Shown here piece by piece: positions 6,788 to 14,535 of a stretch of DNA of 14,535 nucleotides (position 1 is its first letter; each line of letters starts with the position of its first letter). The stretch is taken from positions 1 through 14,535 of the forward strand of contig JAEYNQ010000117.1 of NCBI GenBank assembly GCA_023412455.1, in the 5' to 3' direction. Origin of the DNA: Bacillota bacterium (GTDB lineage: Bacteria > Bacillota > Clostridia > Lachnospirales > Cellulosilyticaceae). The translations under genes and the position numbers were made by a program. A model generated the notes under the pieces. It did no database searches and had not been told where the DNA came from. It worked only from the letters and a program-made list of their open reading frames with translations.

Positions 6788-8881
6788 TTAAATTAAGTAA
6801 AAGTACTCTCCAAAATCCTCTCTAAGTAACACCTTGCCTTGCTTTACCATCTCCTGATTAATAGCTTTGATCAAATGGCGCATACCAATCCTTTCATTTT
6901 GACTGGCTGCCAGAAACGCTGCAGAAATGACACAGTTCTTAATGCTTCCTCCAGACATTTCAAATTGCCTTGCTAGATAAGCAAAATCTATATCCGCCTC
7001 AACGGGTGTAGCTGCTGGAAATAAACTCTCCCATATTTTCTTCCTATCCTCACTGGTGGGAAAAGGAAAATGAATAATAAACTTAATCCTTCGTATAAAG
7101 GCTTCGTCAATATTTTTCAGATAATTTGTTGTCATGATAACGATTCCTTCATACTCCTCAATTTGTTGTAATAAGAAGGAGACTTCTACATTGGCATACT
7201 TATCTTGGGCTTCTTTTACCTCTCCTCGTTTACCTAAAAGGGCATCTGTTTCATCCAGAAGCAAAATCACATTACTCTTACTAGCCTCTGTAAAAATATC
7301 TTTTAAATTTTTAGCTGTCTCTCCTACATATTTAGATACAATCTGTGCCAGGTTCACCTTGTAAAGCTGAAGCCCTAACTCGCCAGCCATAATCTGAGCA
7401 GCCATGGTCTTTCCTGTCCCTGAAGGGCCTTCAAAAAGAATACTTAGCCCTTTTCCATAAGAAAGCTTGCTCTCCATCTCCCATTTATCAAAAACGACAT
7501 GTCTATATTTCATCTGATTACAGGCTTCTAGCATCTGCTCCTTGTATTCTTCACATAAAATCAAATCCTTCCAATTAAAAAGAGGTTTTGTAAGGACAGC
7601 AACTTCACTTAATTTGCTGGAATTTTGCTTAGCGCACGCTTTATAGAGTAAAGCTTTTGATAAATAGGGTTTTCGTCTCTCAAAATACTCATGTAGGGCT
7701 TCATAGGCTGCATCTTTTATTTTTTGAGGAGTAAATTTGAAGTTATTGGCCAAGTCACTGATCTCTAAGTTTTCTTCTAAAGGAATTCCTTCTAGTAACT
7801 TATGCCATAATAGAAATCTCTCCTGCCTTATCAAAGCTGGAAGACACAAGTTGGTATAGCTTAATAAGCTCTCTTCTCTAGCGTGCCACTCCTCTTCCAT
7901 GCATACCCATACTTCTCCATGAGGCAATAGAGGCTCTCTAAAAAGATACCTTAAATAATTCATTCTACTCCTTTCTTCTATGGCCTCCATATGATAAAAG
8001 CAGATCATAGCCTGCTGAATAATAGCCTGCCTTAAGATTTCTAATACTTCAAGACAAGGGTCTTCTAGCGTGTCAAAGCTTGGCAAATACTGAGCATCTA
8101 TAAAGATCACATCTCGATCTAGTCCCTTTGCCACCTGTTTTACCAAAAAGCGCTTACCCATTCCTTCTTCCCCCTGAATATAAAAAATATGAGGTCTAGG
8201 GTATTCTTTACACTTTTGGATAAGCCTTTGTGGCCACTCTTCTTTGTAACACATCTGGGCCAAATCATCTCTGGAGCAAAAATACTGATATCCCTTAAGG
8301 TTCACTAAATGCTCTTCATTTAATAGAAAAGGGAGCACAAACTCTTTAAGGTATAAAGAGGCTTCTCCACCCTCTCTATCCCACTGACAATCGATGAAGT
8401 ATTTAAAGAGCTTTTGTTTGAGCTTGGCAACTACCTGCCAGAAATCTACTCCCTTATACTGTGTTGCAAATAATTTGTAAGCCCCTTCTAAAGTGGGCAC
8501 TTTTTTTCCCCCTATATATTCAAAAAGTTTGGAGTAGAGTGTATTGAAACTTGGCAATAGACTTACCATCAGACAGTGCTCTTCCAATTCGTCCAAATTA
8601 AAAACAGCTAACAGATAGAGAAAGGGATTATAAACTTCCTTCTCTAGTGTTAGTTGTTTTCTCATTTTTACATTATTTATAATTTTTTCCAACTCCATGG
8701 TAGTGTTATACTGTTCAAGTAATTTATTCATCACAGCTTCTATTTCTTTTTGACTTCTATTTTCCCAATAAACTTCACACTCTTTTGTGCCCTTTAAATA
8801 TACACATAGTTGGCTATTAATAAGTGCGGCTTGATCTAAAAAGTAGTCTTTACTGGTCTCATATATAGTAAATTCACTCAT
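6788..8881 (-). CDS. AAA+ ATPase of contractile injection system type (Afp15/Pvc15-like)
   Basis: A 697-residue ATPase with two P-loop modules. The N-terminal ~220 residues are helical and unassigned. The first module has GEEGMGKR (237-244), a Walker A lacking the usual Ser/Thr after Lys, and no clear Walker B, so it is probably inactive or structural. The second module is a full AAA+ domain: Walker A GPSGTGKT (485-492), Walker B ILLLDETDA (539-547, D543/E544), sensor 1 Asn586, candidate arginine fingers R597/R598, and GGSIKN (644-649) at the sensor-2 site. In Afp and PVC particles the equivalent ATPase is needed for assembly rather than being part of the mature particle. AGGAG lies before the ATG at 8881, 18 bases after the PAAR gene. 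Position beside DUF4255 and DUF4280 genes supports this assignment; the AAA+ fold itself is certain. Confidence 0.9.
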   Translation of the reverse strand: MSEFTIYETSKDYFLDQAALINSQLCVYLKGTKECEVYWENRSQKEIEAVMNKLLEQYNTTMELEKIINNVKMRKQLTLEKEVYNPFLYLLAVFNLDELEEHCLMVSLLPSFNTLYSKLFEYIGGKKVPTLEGAYKLFATQYKGVDFWQVVAKLKQKLFKYFIDCQWDREGGEASLYLKEFVLPFLLNEEHLVNLKGYQYFCSRDDLAQMCYKEEWPQRLIQKCKEYPRPHIFYIQGEEGMGKRFLVKQVAKGLDRDVIFIDAQYLPSFDTLEDPCLEVLEILRQAIIQQAMICFYHMEAIEERSRMNYLRYLFREPLLPHGEVWVCMEEEWHAREESLLSYTNLCLPALIRQERFLLWHKLLEGIPLEENLEISDLANNFKFTPQKIKDAAYEALHEYFERRKPYLSKALLYKACAKQNSSKLSEVAVLTKPLFNWKDLILCEEYKEQMLEACNQMKYRHVVFDKWEMESKLSYGKGLSILFEGPSGTGKTMAAQIMAGELGLQLYKVNLAQIVSKYVGETAKNLKDIFTEASKSNVILLLDETDALLGKRGEVKEAQDKYANVEVSFLLQQIEEYEGIVIMTTNYLKNIDEAFIRRIKFIIHFPFPTSEDRKKIWESLFPAATPVEADIDFAYLARQFEMSGGSIKNCVISAAFLAASQNERIGMRHLIKAINQEMVKQGKVLLREDFGEYFYLI

Positions 8882-8899
8882 ATAACACTCCTATAGTTT

Positions 8900-9286
8900 T
8901 TATGGTACTTGTATGGTTTGTTGTCCTGGATTAATAATTTGTATAACCCCAGCCCAACTACACATGGCTTTGGATGTATGGGTAAGGGCCGGTTTACCAC
9001 CTATCATAACTGTAGGGCTACCTGGTGCCCAAGGTGCGGCTATCACCGGTGAACAAGGTTGTGGTGTAAGTACTCCTAAAGCTGCTGCAGTAGCTGCTGC
9101 TACTGCCGGATTTGCTAAGGAGCTACACATTCCAAAGGTAGGTAAGTTGGCGGGGGTATTATCCATAATCGTGGCTAAGGGTAAATTACTCCCTAGAACA
9201 TTGGTTACTGAAGTAACTATTAATGTACAAGGGGCTGCTCCAAAGGTGCATTGACAAGTCGCTCCATTACATACTGCAAATCCCAT
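8900..9286 (-). CDS. DUF4280 PAAR-like spike-tip protein
   Basis: A 128-residue protein of the DUF4280 family, a PAAR-like fold expected to cap the spike of a contractile injection system. The typical blocks are all present: CNGATCQCTFG (6-16), the IMDNTPANLPTFGMC run (40-54), ANPAVAAATAAALGVLTP (58-75), PWAPGSPTVMIGGKPAL (85-101) and CSWAGVIQI near 109-117. Seven cysteines (6, 11, 13, 20, 54, 78, 109) and H103 could bind a metal or form disulfides at the tip. The start is the ATG at 9286, since AGGAGG (9298-9293) lies six bases before it; the longer frame from 9328 adds 14 residues unlike the family and overlaps the upstream gene. The ribosome binding site overlaps the stop codon of the preceding beta protein. 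Local base composition is richer in G+C than its neighbours, due to Ala/Pro/Gly content. Confidence 0.93.
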   Translation of the reverse strand: MGFAVCNGATCQCTFGAAPCTLIVTSVTNVLGSNLPLATIMDNTPANLPTFGMCSSLANPAVAAATAAALGVLTPQPCSPVIAAPWAPGSPTVMIGGKPALTHTSKAMCSWAGVIQIINPGQQTIQVP

Positions 9287-9296
9287 ACTACACCTC

Positions 9297-10037
9297 CTAA
9301 AATACCAGATCTTGCTTTGTGATCTCACTTATATTCATTTCTAGCTTCTTTTCCTTTCCTTTATAAAAGAAAAGAAGCTTAATGATTCCTTCTTTGTTAG
9401 CCGCTCTGCTATCTACTATAATCCTATATTTTCCTTCGGCATCTGTGGTTAATTTATTGAGAAGATAAATCATAGCACCTATTTCTACCTCTTCTTCTAG
9501 GGCTTCTTTTAGCTTATAGGTGTTTGTAGCAAAATCATAGCCTAGTAACGTATACTCACCCTTTACTTCATCAATAGCAATTTTCCGGTAATCGAGAGGT
9601 TCTTTTACAGAATACTGTAATTTCAGCTCTTTATCTCCCTTTTTACCATGACTCAATACCCGCTTGGTATACGTATTACTTACAATACTGTAGGTAAATG
9701 TTTGGTCCTTACAAAGTACTTTCCCTTCTTTTAGGACCCCTTGGATAATGGTTTGAGTCCCTAGGGCGGTCGTCTTTGATGCCACCTCCATAAGGATGAG
9801 TTCTATTTCTTCTTCCACCGTCCTTTGTACCTCAAAAGAAATCACGAGACGGTTATAGCCTTCTCTTGTTATCTCTGCCAGATATTGCCCATCAGGAAGA
9901 TTATCTATTACATAAAAACCATCTCCCTTGTTTTGAAAGAGGCCTCCTCCCTGTAACCTAATCTGAGCATCATCTACCACATAATTACTCACACTATCTA
10001 CTAACTTAAAGATTTTAGATACCTTATGTCTAATCAT
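9297..10037 (-). CDS. Carboxypeptidase-regulatory-like beta-domain protein of the CIS operon
   Basis: A protein of about 246 residues with no signal peptide. Residues 10-85 look like a transthyretin/carboxypeptidase-regulatory-like domain (VVDDAQIRLQGG, then FYVIDNLPDGQYLAEITREGY), which decorates surface and phage-tail proteins. The middle (about 95-195) is beta-rich without a clear family. The last ~45 residues (KYRIIVDSRA to KKLEMNIS) resemble an Ig-like strand pattern. I prefer the ATG at 10037: AGGTGA lies five bases before it, overlapping the DUF4255 stop. A GTG at 10046, directly after that stop, would add three residues but has no good ribosome binding site. In some eCIS clusters similar beta domains are fused behind DUF4255, so this may be a separated Pvc16 C-terminal part or a decoration/adaptor protein. 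That role is inferred. Confidence 0.75.
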   Translation of the reverse strand: MIRHKVSKIFKLVDSVSNYVVDDAQIRLQGGGLFQNKGDGFYVIDNLPDGQYLAEITREGYNRLVISFEVQRTVEEEIELILMEVASKTTALGTQTIIQGVLKEGKVLCKDQTFTYSIVSNTYTKRVLSHGKKGDKELKLQYSVKEPLDYRKIAIDEVKGEYTLLGYDFATNTYKLKEALEEEVEIGAMIYLLNKLTTDAEGKYRIIVDSRAANKEGIIKLLFFYKGKEKKLEMNISEITKQDLVF

Positions 10038-10046
10038 CGGCTTCAC

Positions 10047-10619
10047 CTACTTTTGTGTGACAGAAATATCTGCACTTGTTACACGCTTAACGGATCGAAT
10101 CACATCCGACTCCATAAATATAGGACCTACTTTATAAAAATAAGAGATATGATAAGGTAAATTAAACAAAGACCATACCTTTACTCGGTCATCTACAGAC
10201 ATTATAATACTCTGCAGTTCAATAACTTCATTACTTTCTGCAAAGGTTCCCATAAGGTATTCACTAGGCACCCTTTTATAATCATTTAAAACCTGAATCG
10301 CCTTACCTAATATGCGTTGTTCATCAATTAGCTTGGCATTCACCTCTGATTCGGAAAAAGCATAAATCATATAATAAAGGTTAAAAGATACTGGTGCATC
10401 CTTGAAATGCTCCCTGTCTAATACAATTTTCTTTTGTGAATAAGATTCAGGGTTTTCTTCTATATTGTATAAATAAAGTCCTAATATGTTATTCCCTCTA
10501 TCATTAGGGGCACATAGTCCAATGGTCTCCGCCTTTTTTATAGGCTCTGGCGCACATTTATTCCTTAATAACTCCAATATGGAACGACTCACATCTGCTA
10601 TTCCTGTATAGCTTCCCAA
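10047..10619 (-). CDS. DUF4255 (Pvc16/Afp16 N-terminal family) tail terminator
   Basis: A 190-residue protein of the DUF4255 family. Members in Afp/PVC particles sit at the end of the tube and sheath and stop their growth. Matching blocks are the N-terminal IADVSRSILELLR (7-19), LGLYLYNIEENPE (46-58), the PVSFNLYYMIYAFSES run (76-91) with LGKAIQVLND (104-113) behind it, and VWSLFNLPYHISYFYKVGP (148-166), where the family has a conserved W..F...Y..S..Y.V.P pattern. It contains no C-terminal Ig-like extension; that may be the next gene. Translation starts with TTG at 10619, chosen because a near-perfect AAGGAGG (10633-10627) lies seven bases upstream and no in-frame ATG is close. It follows the stalk gene by 15 bases and its TAG is shared with the next gene's ribosome binding site. 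Strong marker for an eCIS-type operon. Confidence 0.92.
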   Translation of the reverse strand: MGSYTGIADVSRSILELLRNKCAPEPIKKAETIGLCAPNDRGNNILGLYLYNIEENPESYSQKKIVLDREHFKDAPVSFNLYYMIYAFSESEVNAKLIDEQRILGKAIQVLNDYKRVPSEYLMGTFAESNEVIELQSIIMSVDDRVKVWSLFNLPYHISYFYKVGPIFMESDVIRSVKRVTSADISVTQK

Positions 10620-10633
10620 GTTGCCACCTCCTT
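10620..10633 (-). promoter_or_regulatory. Strong ribosome binding site for a TTG start
   Basis: AAGGAGG (10633-10627) followed by TGGCAAC precedes TTG at 10619. It decides the start of the DUF4255 gene, where no ATG is available. A strong Shine-Dalgarno paired with a weak start codon can hold expression at a set level, which fits a protein needed in only a few copies per particle; that last point is inference. Confidence 0.75.
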
Positions 10634-10634
10634 A

Positions 10635-12815
10635 TTATTTTTTAGAAACAAGGATATAATTACCTTCTTCACGATTTTCTAAGCCATAGGCCTTTTCAAA
10701 AACACTGAGTGGAAGATAAATACGATTGGAGATCATGCGAGTAGGTGGTAAGCTAATAGCCATCTTTTTATCATTCACATATACCGTTTTATCCCCTTCT
10801 ATATATTCAATAAGTACCCCTTTATCTCTTATGACCATAGCCGCCCCCGTTCTACTCTTTATCACTTGGGCACCCATTTGCTTAGCTAGTTCTTCTGCTG
10901 GAATAAAAATATCTTTTCCTAACTTAAATACCGGTGTCGTCAGCTTGATATCATAGTCCTTAAATAATAAGTACCATGCATCCATTCCAGTTGCTTTTGG
11001 ATTTTGAGCGTTAAGCTTATTGACCATCTGATTCATAGCTTGCATCTCATTATCTGTATATTTTGCTTCTTGATCGGCTGCTTCCTTCTCGGTTGTAGCA
11101 CTTACGCCTTGCTCACTGGTTCCATCGTCTTCCTTATCCTCTGCATGAGCTTCCATGTCAGCTATATCCTTAAGTAAGCCCTGTACATCATTGGGTAGAT
11201 TTTTCTGTTCCTTCCCAACATTAGCTTCTACTTCCTCTAACTTATCCTCTAAAGCTAACATACCCTCTACGGCTGCATCTAGCCTTGATTTAAGCTTATC
11301 CGCAGCATCCATTTGCCCTTCTTCTATAGCCCCTAGATAACTTTCATTAAGGGCTTCTACCTTTTTCTTTTGATTTTCTGTAGCTTCTTTTAAATCCTTA
11401 TAGCCTGGAAGAGCTCCTAGCTTTAAAGCATTGATAGCATCTGTTATTTCTCCTTTATTTGCTTGGAGTCTATCTAGTCCACTTTCTGATACCTTTCCCC
11501 TATTGGCTTCGTCAAGGGCTTTATCATAAAGTCCTTTTACCCTTTCCAAATGAGCTAACTTGGCTGCATCATCCTCTGTAAGAGAATTTTTATATTCCAC
11601 CAAAGTCTGCAAATTGCTTAGATGAGCTAGAATATCACTTAGGGCACTGTCTTTTAATTGATTCAGAAAGCTTGTGCTCTCCCCTCTCTTACGGGCCTCT
11701 TCATACTCACTTCCTACTATATCTCCTATGGCATCATTGACTTGAGCTTCCGTCAGACGGATTAACTCATCGAGTACAGCCTTCTGAACAGTTAAATCTT
11801 CAGCACTTACGTTGCTATCTTGATTTTGGATGCACTGTAAGGCATATAGCCTGGATAAAGCATCTTCTGCTCCACCATTATTTCCACTGTCCACATTCCC
11901 TTTTAGCTGTTCAGAATACTTATCTGTTAATTTTTCAATAGGCGACTTCTCTTGGGCATCACTTGTGGTCCCTGTTTGGGTTAATATGCCTTGAATCGCC
12001 GTAGCTGCTGTAGCATACTTCGCAATAAGGTCGCTACAATCTGTGTAATCTAACTTTTGATTTTCCTCATTGATACGATTTAGCACCGTTTGATAACAAA
12101 ATGCATCCTTCTCTTGGGCTATTTTATTTTTCTCTTGAACGGCTACTTCAATCTTTTCCGCTGGTTCCCCCTTGCCCCTTAAATCCCCAATAAATGCCTC
12201 CATTTTTGTAAGTTGGGTATTGGCATCTGTGATGGCTTGCCCTTCAATAAGAGATAGAACCTTTGTCATACTGTCTACCTTTTGTTTATAAATCTCTTTT
12301 TTATCTTTATCCTTATCTGTCTCTGTCCTCTGATTATCATAGAGCCCCTTTTGTATGTCTAATTCTGTCTCCAGTTCATCTAGCTCTGGCATATTCCTAG
12401 GATTGGTTAAGTCATCAATAAAAGCTGCATTCACTACTTGACCTGTCAGAAAATCCACGGTCTGCCCATTGCTCTTGGTATAGTGAGTAAGGGGAAGTGC
12501 GTCAATGACTTGATTGGATACGACATTATCTGTGGTAATGGAAATCTGTGAAATGTCATCACTGTCACTAATGTCATACCACACCCCTTTATTAATATCC
12601 GACTTAAAATAGATGCCCTCTTGGCCTGAAGCCTGCGCACTTGTGGATGCTACTGCTAGTACTTCGCTATTAAGCGCATCCAAGAAAATAACATGGGTTC
12701 CTATAATAATACACTTATCTGGAAATTCACTTGCCTTTGGCCTTGCTTCTGCAAAAGTACTTATACTTAGGAGACATATTGCTAATAAACTAGCTACCCA
12801 TTTAAAGCCCTTCAT
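10635..12815 (-). CDS. Secreted coiled-coil protein with C-terminal stalk (copper amine oxidase N-like) domain
   Basis: A 726-residue exported protein. Residues 1-24 are a Sec signal (MKGFKW, hydrophobic core, cleavage expected after AEA). A small globular head follows (about 30-135). Residues ~140-600 are long charged helices typical of coiled coil, and ~600-630 are Lys/Glu/Asp-rich. The final ~100 residues match the copper amine oxidase N-terminal-like stalk domain (FKLGKDIFIPAEELAKQMGA, then ISLPPTRMISNRIYLPLSVFE), which is common in Firmicute cell-surface proteins and has no copper chemistry of its own. A long helical rod with a wall- or surface-associated stalk domain suggests an envelope-spanning element. 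The ATG at 12815 is preceded by AGGTG; the upstream TolC-like gene ends 11 bases before. I found no LPXTG or C-terminal membrane anchor, so how it is held is unclear. Confidence 0.85.
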   Translation of the reverse strand: MKGFKWVASLLAICLLSISTFAEARPKASEFPDKCIIIGTHVIFLDALNSEVLAVASTSAQASGQEGIYFKSDINKGVWYDISDSDDISQISITTDNVVSNQVIDALPLTHYTKSNGQTVDFLTGQVVNAAFIDDLTNPRNMPELDELETELDIQKGLYDNQRTETDKDKDKKEIYKQKVDSMTKVLSLIEGQAITDANTQLTKMEAFIGDLRGKGEPAEKIEVAVQEKNKIAQEKDAFCYQTVLNRINEENQKLDYTDCSDLIAKYATAATAIQGILTQTGTTSDAQEKSPIEKLTDKYSEQLKGNVDSGNNGGAEDALSRLYALQCIQNQDSNVSAEDLTVQKAVLDELIRLTEAQVNDAIGDIVGSEYEEARKRGESTSFLNQLKDSALSDILAHLSNLQTLVEYKNSLTEDDAAKLAHLERVKGLYDKALDEANRGKVSESGLDRLQANKGEITDAINALKLGALPGYKDLKEATENQKKKVEALNESYLGAIEEGQMDAADKLKSRLDAAVEGMLALEDKLEEVEANVGKEQKNLPNDVQGLLKDIADMEAHAEDKEDDGTSEQGVSATTEKEAADQEAKYTDNEMQAMNQMVNKLNAQNPKATGMDAWYLLFKDYDIKLTTPVFKLGKDIFIPAEELAKQMGAQVIKSRTGAAMVIRDKGVLIEYIEGDKTVYVNDKKMAISLPPTRMISNRIYLPLSVFEKAYGLENREEGNYILVSKK

Positions 12816-12826
12816 TGCCTCTTCAC

Positions 12827-14535
12827 CTACTTTCTAGAAATTACATTTCCATCCCTCGCCAAACTTTTTTGGAAATATATGGTGGTCACTTTATTGCCAC
12901 CCTTTTCAAGGATACATTCTATTTGCTCTATTTCACTAAAATAAAGAGCTAGCGTCTTAACCTTTTTTCCCTTATCTGCTTTACCAATCTCATTATTTTG
13001 ATAGAGCAAGGTATAGCTATCATAATCATAAGGCTCTGTTAACTCAAATCCAAATTCTTTTCTTAAGGCATCTAGGTCACTTAGTTGCCACTTACCAATG
13101 CTGCCTGCTTCCTGTTGGCCTCCAGTCTTCTGACCACCTTCCACTTTTTCAAGCTTTAAAGTCCCTTCATATTGGTCACCTTCCATAGTGGCTACATACT
13201 TAAGTTCTTCGCCTTTATAGAACTTTAAGTTCATGACTGTTGAATCATTATAAGTAAGTGGTTCATGAATAAGGGGATCCTCTATTTTTATCTTGCCACC
13301 TACAGGGGTTTCACCATAATAAAGCTGATAAGTATCCACTCCATACTCACTTGGAATATTCACACCAAAGACAAAATTGTACTCAGTAATAGTGTTTTTG
13401 ATATACCAGGTTGCATCCTCTATAAAGCTATCCCCTGCTTCATATTTTCCTGTCTCACTATCACCACCTGTTAAAAGCTTGGTAATATAGCCACTAGTGG
13501 TTTTGTCAAAAGTGCTTAAAGACTGAGCATAATCGATTTGCATTTCATAAAGGCTTTGTTGCTGAGCGTAAAGATTATCTCTTGTTGACTCTAAACTACT
13601 AAAATCAAGGAGTCCCATCTTATTTTTTTGCCTTGCTTTTGTATAATTAATCTCTGCATTTTCCAAATTGCTTCGTGTCTCTCTTAAGGCGCTTTCCATT
13701 TCCTTCAGATTACTATACCCATCCTTTATGGTTTGCTCTAGCTTTTCTATAGCTTGTTTTTCTTCTTTACGTGCCTTATCTCGATCGACTAAAGCAACAA
13801 AAAGGGCATATTTCTGGTCTTCCATATAACGTGTTCCATCATATTCACCTTTGAACCACTCTTTTGGAATACGGATTTTAAAGAAAAGCAAATTAATAAC
13901 ATAGTTCCCATACCAAGGGCTATCTATTTGATAGAGGGTATAGTTGTAGGACTGAATAAAGGTCTCATAGTCTATGGTCTTTCCTTCTCTTGAACGAATA
14001 TAATTCTCAATGGAGGAGATATAACCTCCATACTTTCCTTTATAAATACTCAATAATTCTTGGACTTCTCTTTCTGCTAGCTTCCTCTTTTGGATGGTCT
14101 CAAAAAGTTCAAAGTCATTGGCTTTAGCATATTCAATCACTGCTGGAAGTTGATTCCTTGTAAGAGATAATTCTGGAAGATATTCCTCAAAGCTGTAGCC
14201 TACTCGTACATCTTTACCTGTTAATTTGCCAAGCTTTTGCTTGGCATTATCTAGAGCAAGAATAGCCTTCTCCCTATCTTTTTCAAAACCTTTTAATTGA
14301 TTTTCCACATATTCTTGATCTTCTTTTTTTCCTTTGCCCGATTGAACCCTTGCTTTTACCTCTTTAAGCACCTGAGTGGAATCTTCTATACGACTTGTAA
14401 AATAGTTGAGGTTATGTTCTGCCAATAAAACCTTGTAATAAGCTATTTCTGCTTCAGAAGTTGACTTTAGTTTCTCATAGGGTTTTTGTTTATTCAATAC
14501 GGTTATCTCATTTTGGATAGTAGGTACCTTCATGA
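12827..14535 (-). CDS. TolC-family-like coiled-coil protein, partial at window edge
   Basis: At least 568 codons; the frame is still open at the window end, so the true start is probably beyond 14535. The first in-window Met (14533) is not followed by a signal peptide, unlike expected for this family. Residues ~20-105 and ~235-345 are two long helical hairpin-like repeats in the TolC style (AEIAYYKVLLAEHNL; LESALRE-type heptads, NLENAEINYTKARQKNKMGLLD, LYEMQIDYAQSL), separated by a segment (210-227, INLLFFKIRIPKEW) placed like the TolC inter-repeat strand. The C-terminal 370-568 is an added beta-rich region with a Gln/Gly linker (468-478), not part of classical TolC. TolC proteins normally form outer-membrane channels in diderms; in an apparent monoderm the helices may instead form a wall-crossing tube or adaptor with the next gene's stalk protein. 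TolC-like resemblance is moderate; function is inferred. Confidence 0.65.
   Translation of the reverse strand, partial: MKVPTIQNEITVLNKQKPYEKLKSTSEAEIAYYKVLLAEHNLNYFTSRIEDSTQVLKEVKARVQSGKGKKEDQEYVENQLKGFEKDREKAILALDNAKQKLGKLTGKDVRVGYSFEEYLPELSLTRNQLPAVIEYAKANDFELFETIQKRKLAEREVQELLSIYKGKYGGYISSIENYIRSREGKTIDYETFIQSYNYTLYQIDSPWYGNYVINLLFFKIRIPKEWFKGEYDGTRYMEDQKYALFVALVDRDKARKEEKQAIEKLEQTIKDGYSNLKEMESALRETRSNLENAEINYTKARQKNKMGLLDFSSLESTRDNLYAQQQSLYEMQIDYAQSLSTFDKTTSGYITKLLTGGDSETGKYEAGDSFIEDATWYIKNTITEYNFVFGVNIPSEYGVDTYQLYYGETPVGGKIKIEDPLIHEPLTYNDSTVMNLKFYKGEELKYVATMEGDQYEGTLKLEKVEGGQKTGGQQEAGSIGKWQLSDLDALRKEFGFELTEPYDYDSYTLLYQNNEIGKADKGKKVKTLALYFSEIEQIECILEKGGNKVTTIYFQKSLARDGNVISRK

Noticed and set aside
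8913..9254. 113-codon plus-strand frame opposite the DUF4280 gene
   Set aside because: It is the exact shadow of a strongly recognised family gene. Its Ala/Pro/Gly-rich product mirrors the composition of the opposite strand, and it has no plausible promoter.
9287..9328. Longer N-terminus for the DUF4280 protein
   Set aside because: The extra 14 residues are unlike the family, overlap the upstream gene, and AGGAGG is correctly placed for the ATG at 9286.
12827..14533. Met at 14533 as the real start of the TolC-like gene
   Set aside because: It is only two bases from the window edge, no ribosome binding site can be seen, and the protein lacks the expected signal peptide at that point.
1..14535. 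CRISPR array, rRNA genes, insertion sequence or transposase
   Set aside because: I found no regularly spaced repeats, no rRNA-like sequence and no transposase or integrase motifs on either strand.

Overview
The window looks like an A+T-rich chromosomal segment of a low-GC Firmicute, most likely a Clostridia/Lachnospirales-type anaerobe. This rests on Gram-positive ribosome binding sites (AGGAGG/GGAGG), one lipobox lipoprotein, a copper-amine-oxidase-like stalk domain protein, and family-level resemblance of the proteins. I cannot name the species from sequence alone.

Layout. Positions 1-640 hold no intact gene I can defend, only a possible decayed reading frame on the minus strand. A plus-strand lipoprotein gene follows (745-1587). 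Convergent to it is a minus-strand gene for an NYN-type nuclease with a C-terminal LOTUS/OST-HTH domain (1704-2540). That gene sits between two near-identical 25-bp repeats (1635-1659 and 2722-2746). The second repeat overlaps the 3' end of a tRNA-Gly(CCC) gene (2732-2802, minus). This is the arrangement left by site-specific integration into a tRNA gene, although no integrase is visible. The tRNA has its own good promoter, overlapped by a perfect 11-bp-arm palindrome.

From 14535 down to 2862 all genes run on the minus strand with gaps of 1 to 40 bases, so they look like one operon. In order of transcription they are: a TolC-like coiled-coil protein (cut by the window edge), a secreted coiled-coil protein ending in a stalk domain, a DUF4255 protein (Pvc16/Afp16 N-terminal family), a carboxypeptidase-regulatory-like beta protein, a DUF4280 PAAR-like spike tip, a two-part AAA+ ATPase (Afp15/Pvc15-like position), a DUF2156 acyl/aminoacyl-transferase-like protein, and a very large MFS protein with an extracellular beta-propeller and a second sensor domain.

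DUF4255, DUF4280 and an AAA+ ATPase together are a recognised signature of extracellular contractile injection systems (eCIS). No tube, sheath or baseplate gene lies in this window. They would have to lie beyond 14535, upstream on the minus strand, or elsewhere. The unusual part is the company: a TolC-family protein in an apparently single-membrane lineage, a signal-peptide coiled-coil stalk protein, a DUF2156 protein and a sensor-MFS fusion. My inference is that this operon encodes the terminal and spike parts of a contractile injection system together with a dedicated envelope module that anchors, senses or releases it. That is a hypothesis from gene content and order, not a demonstrated function.
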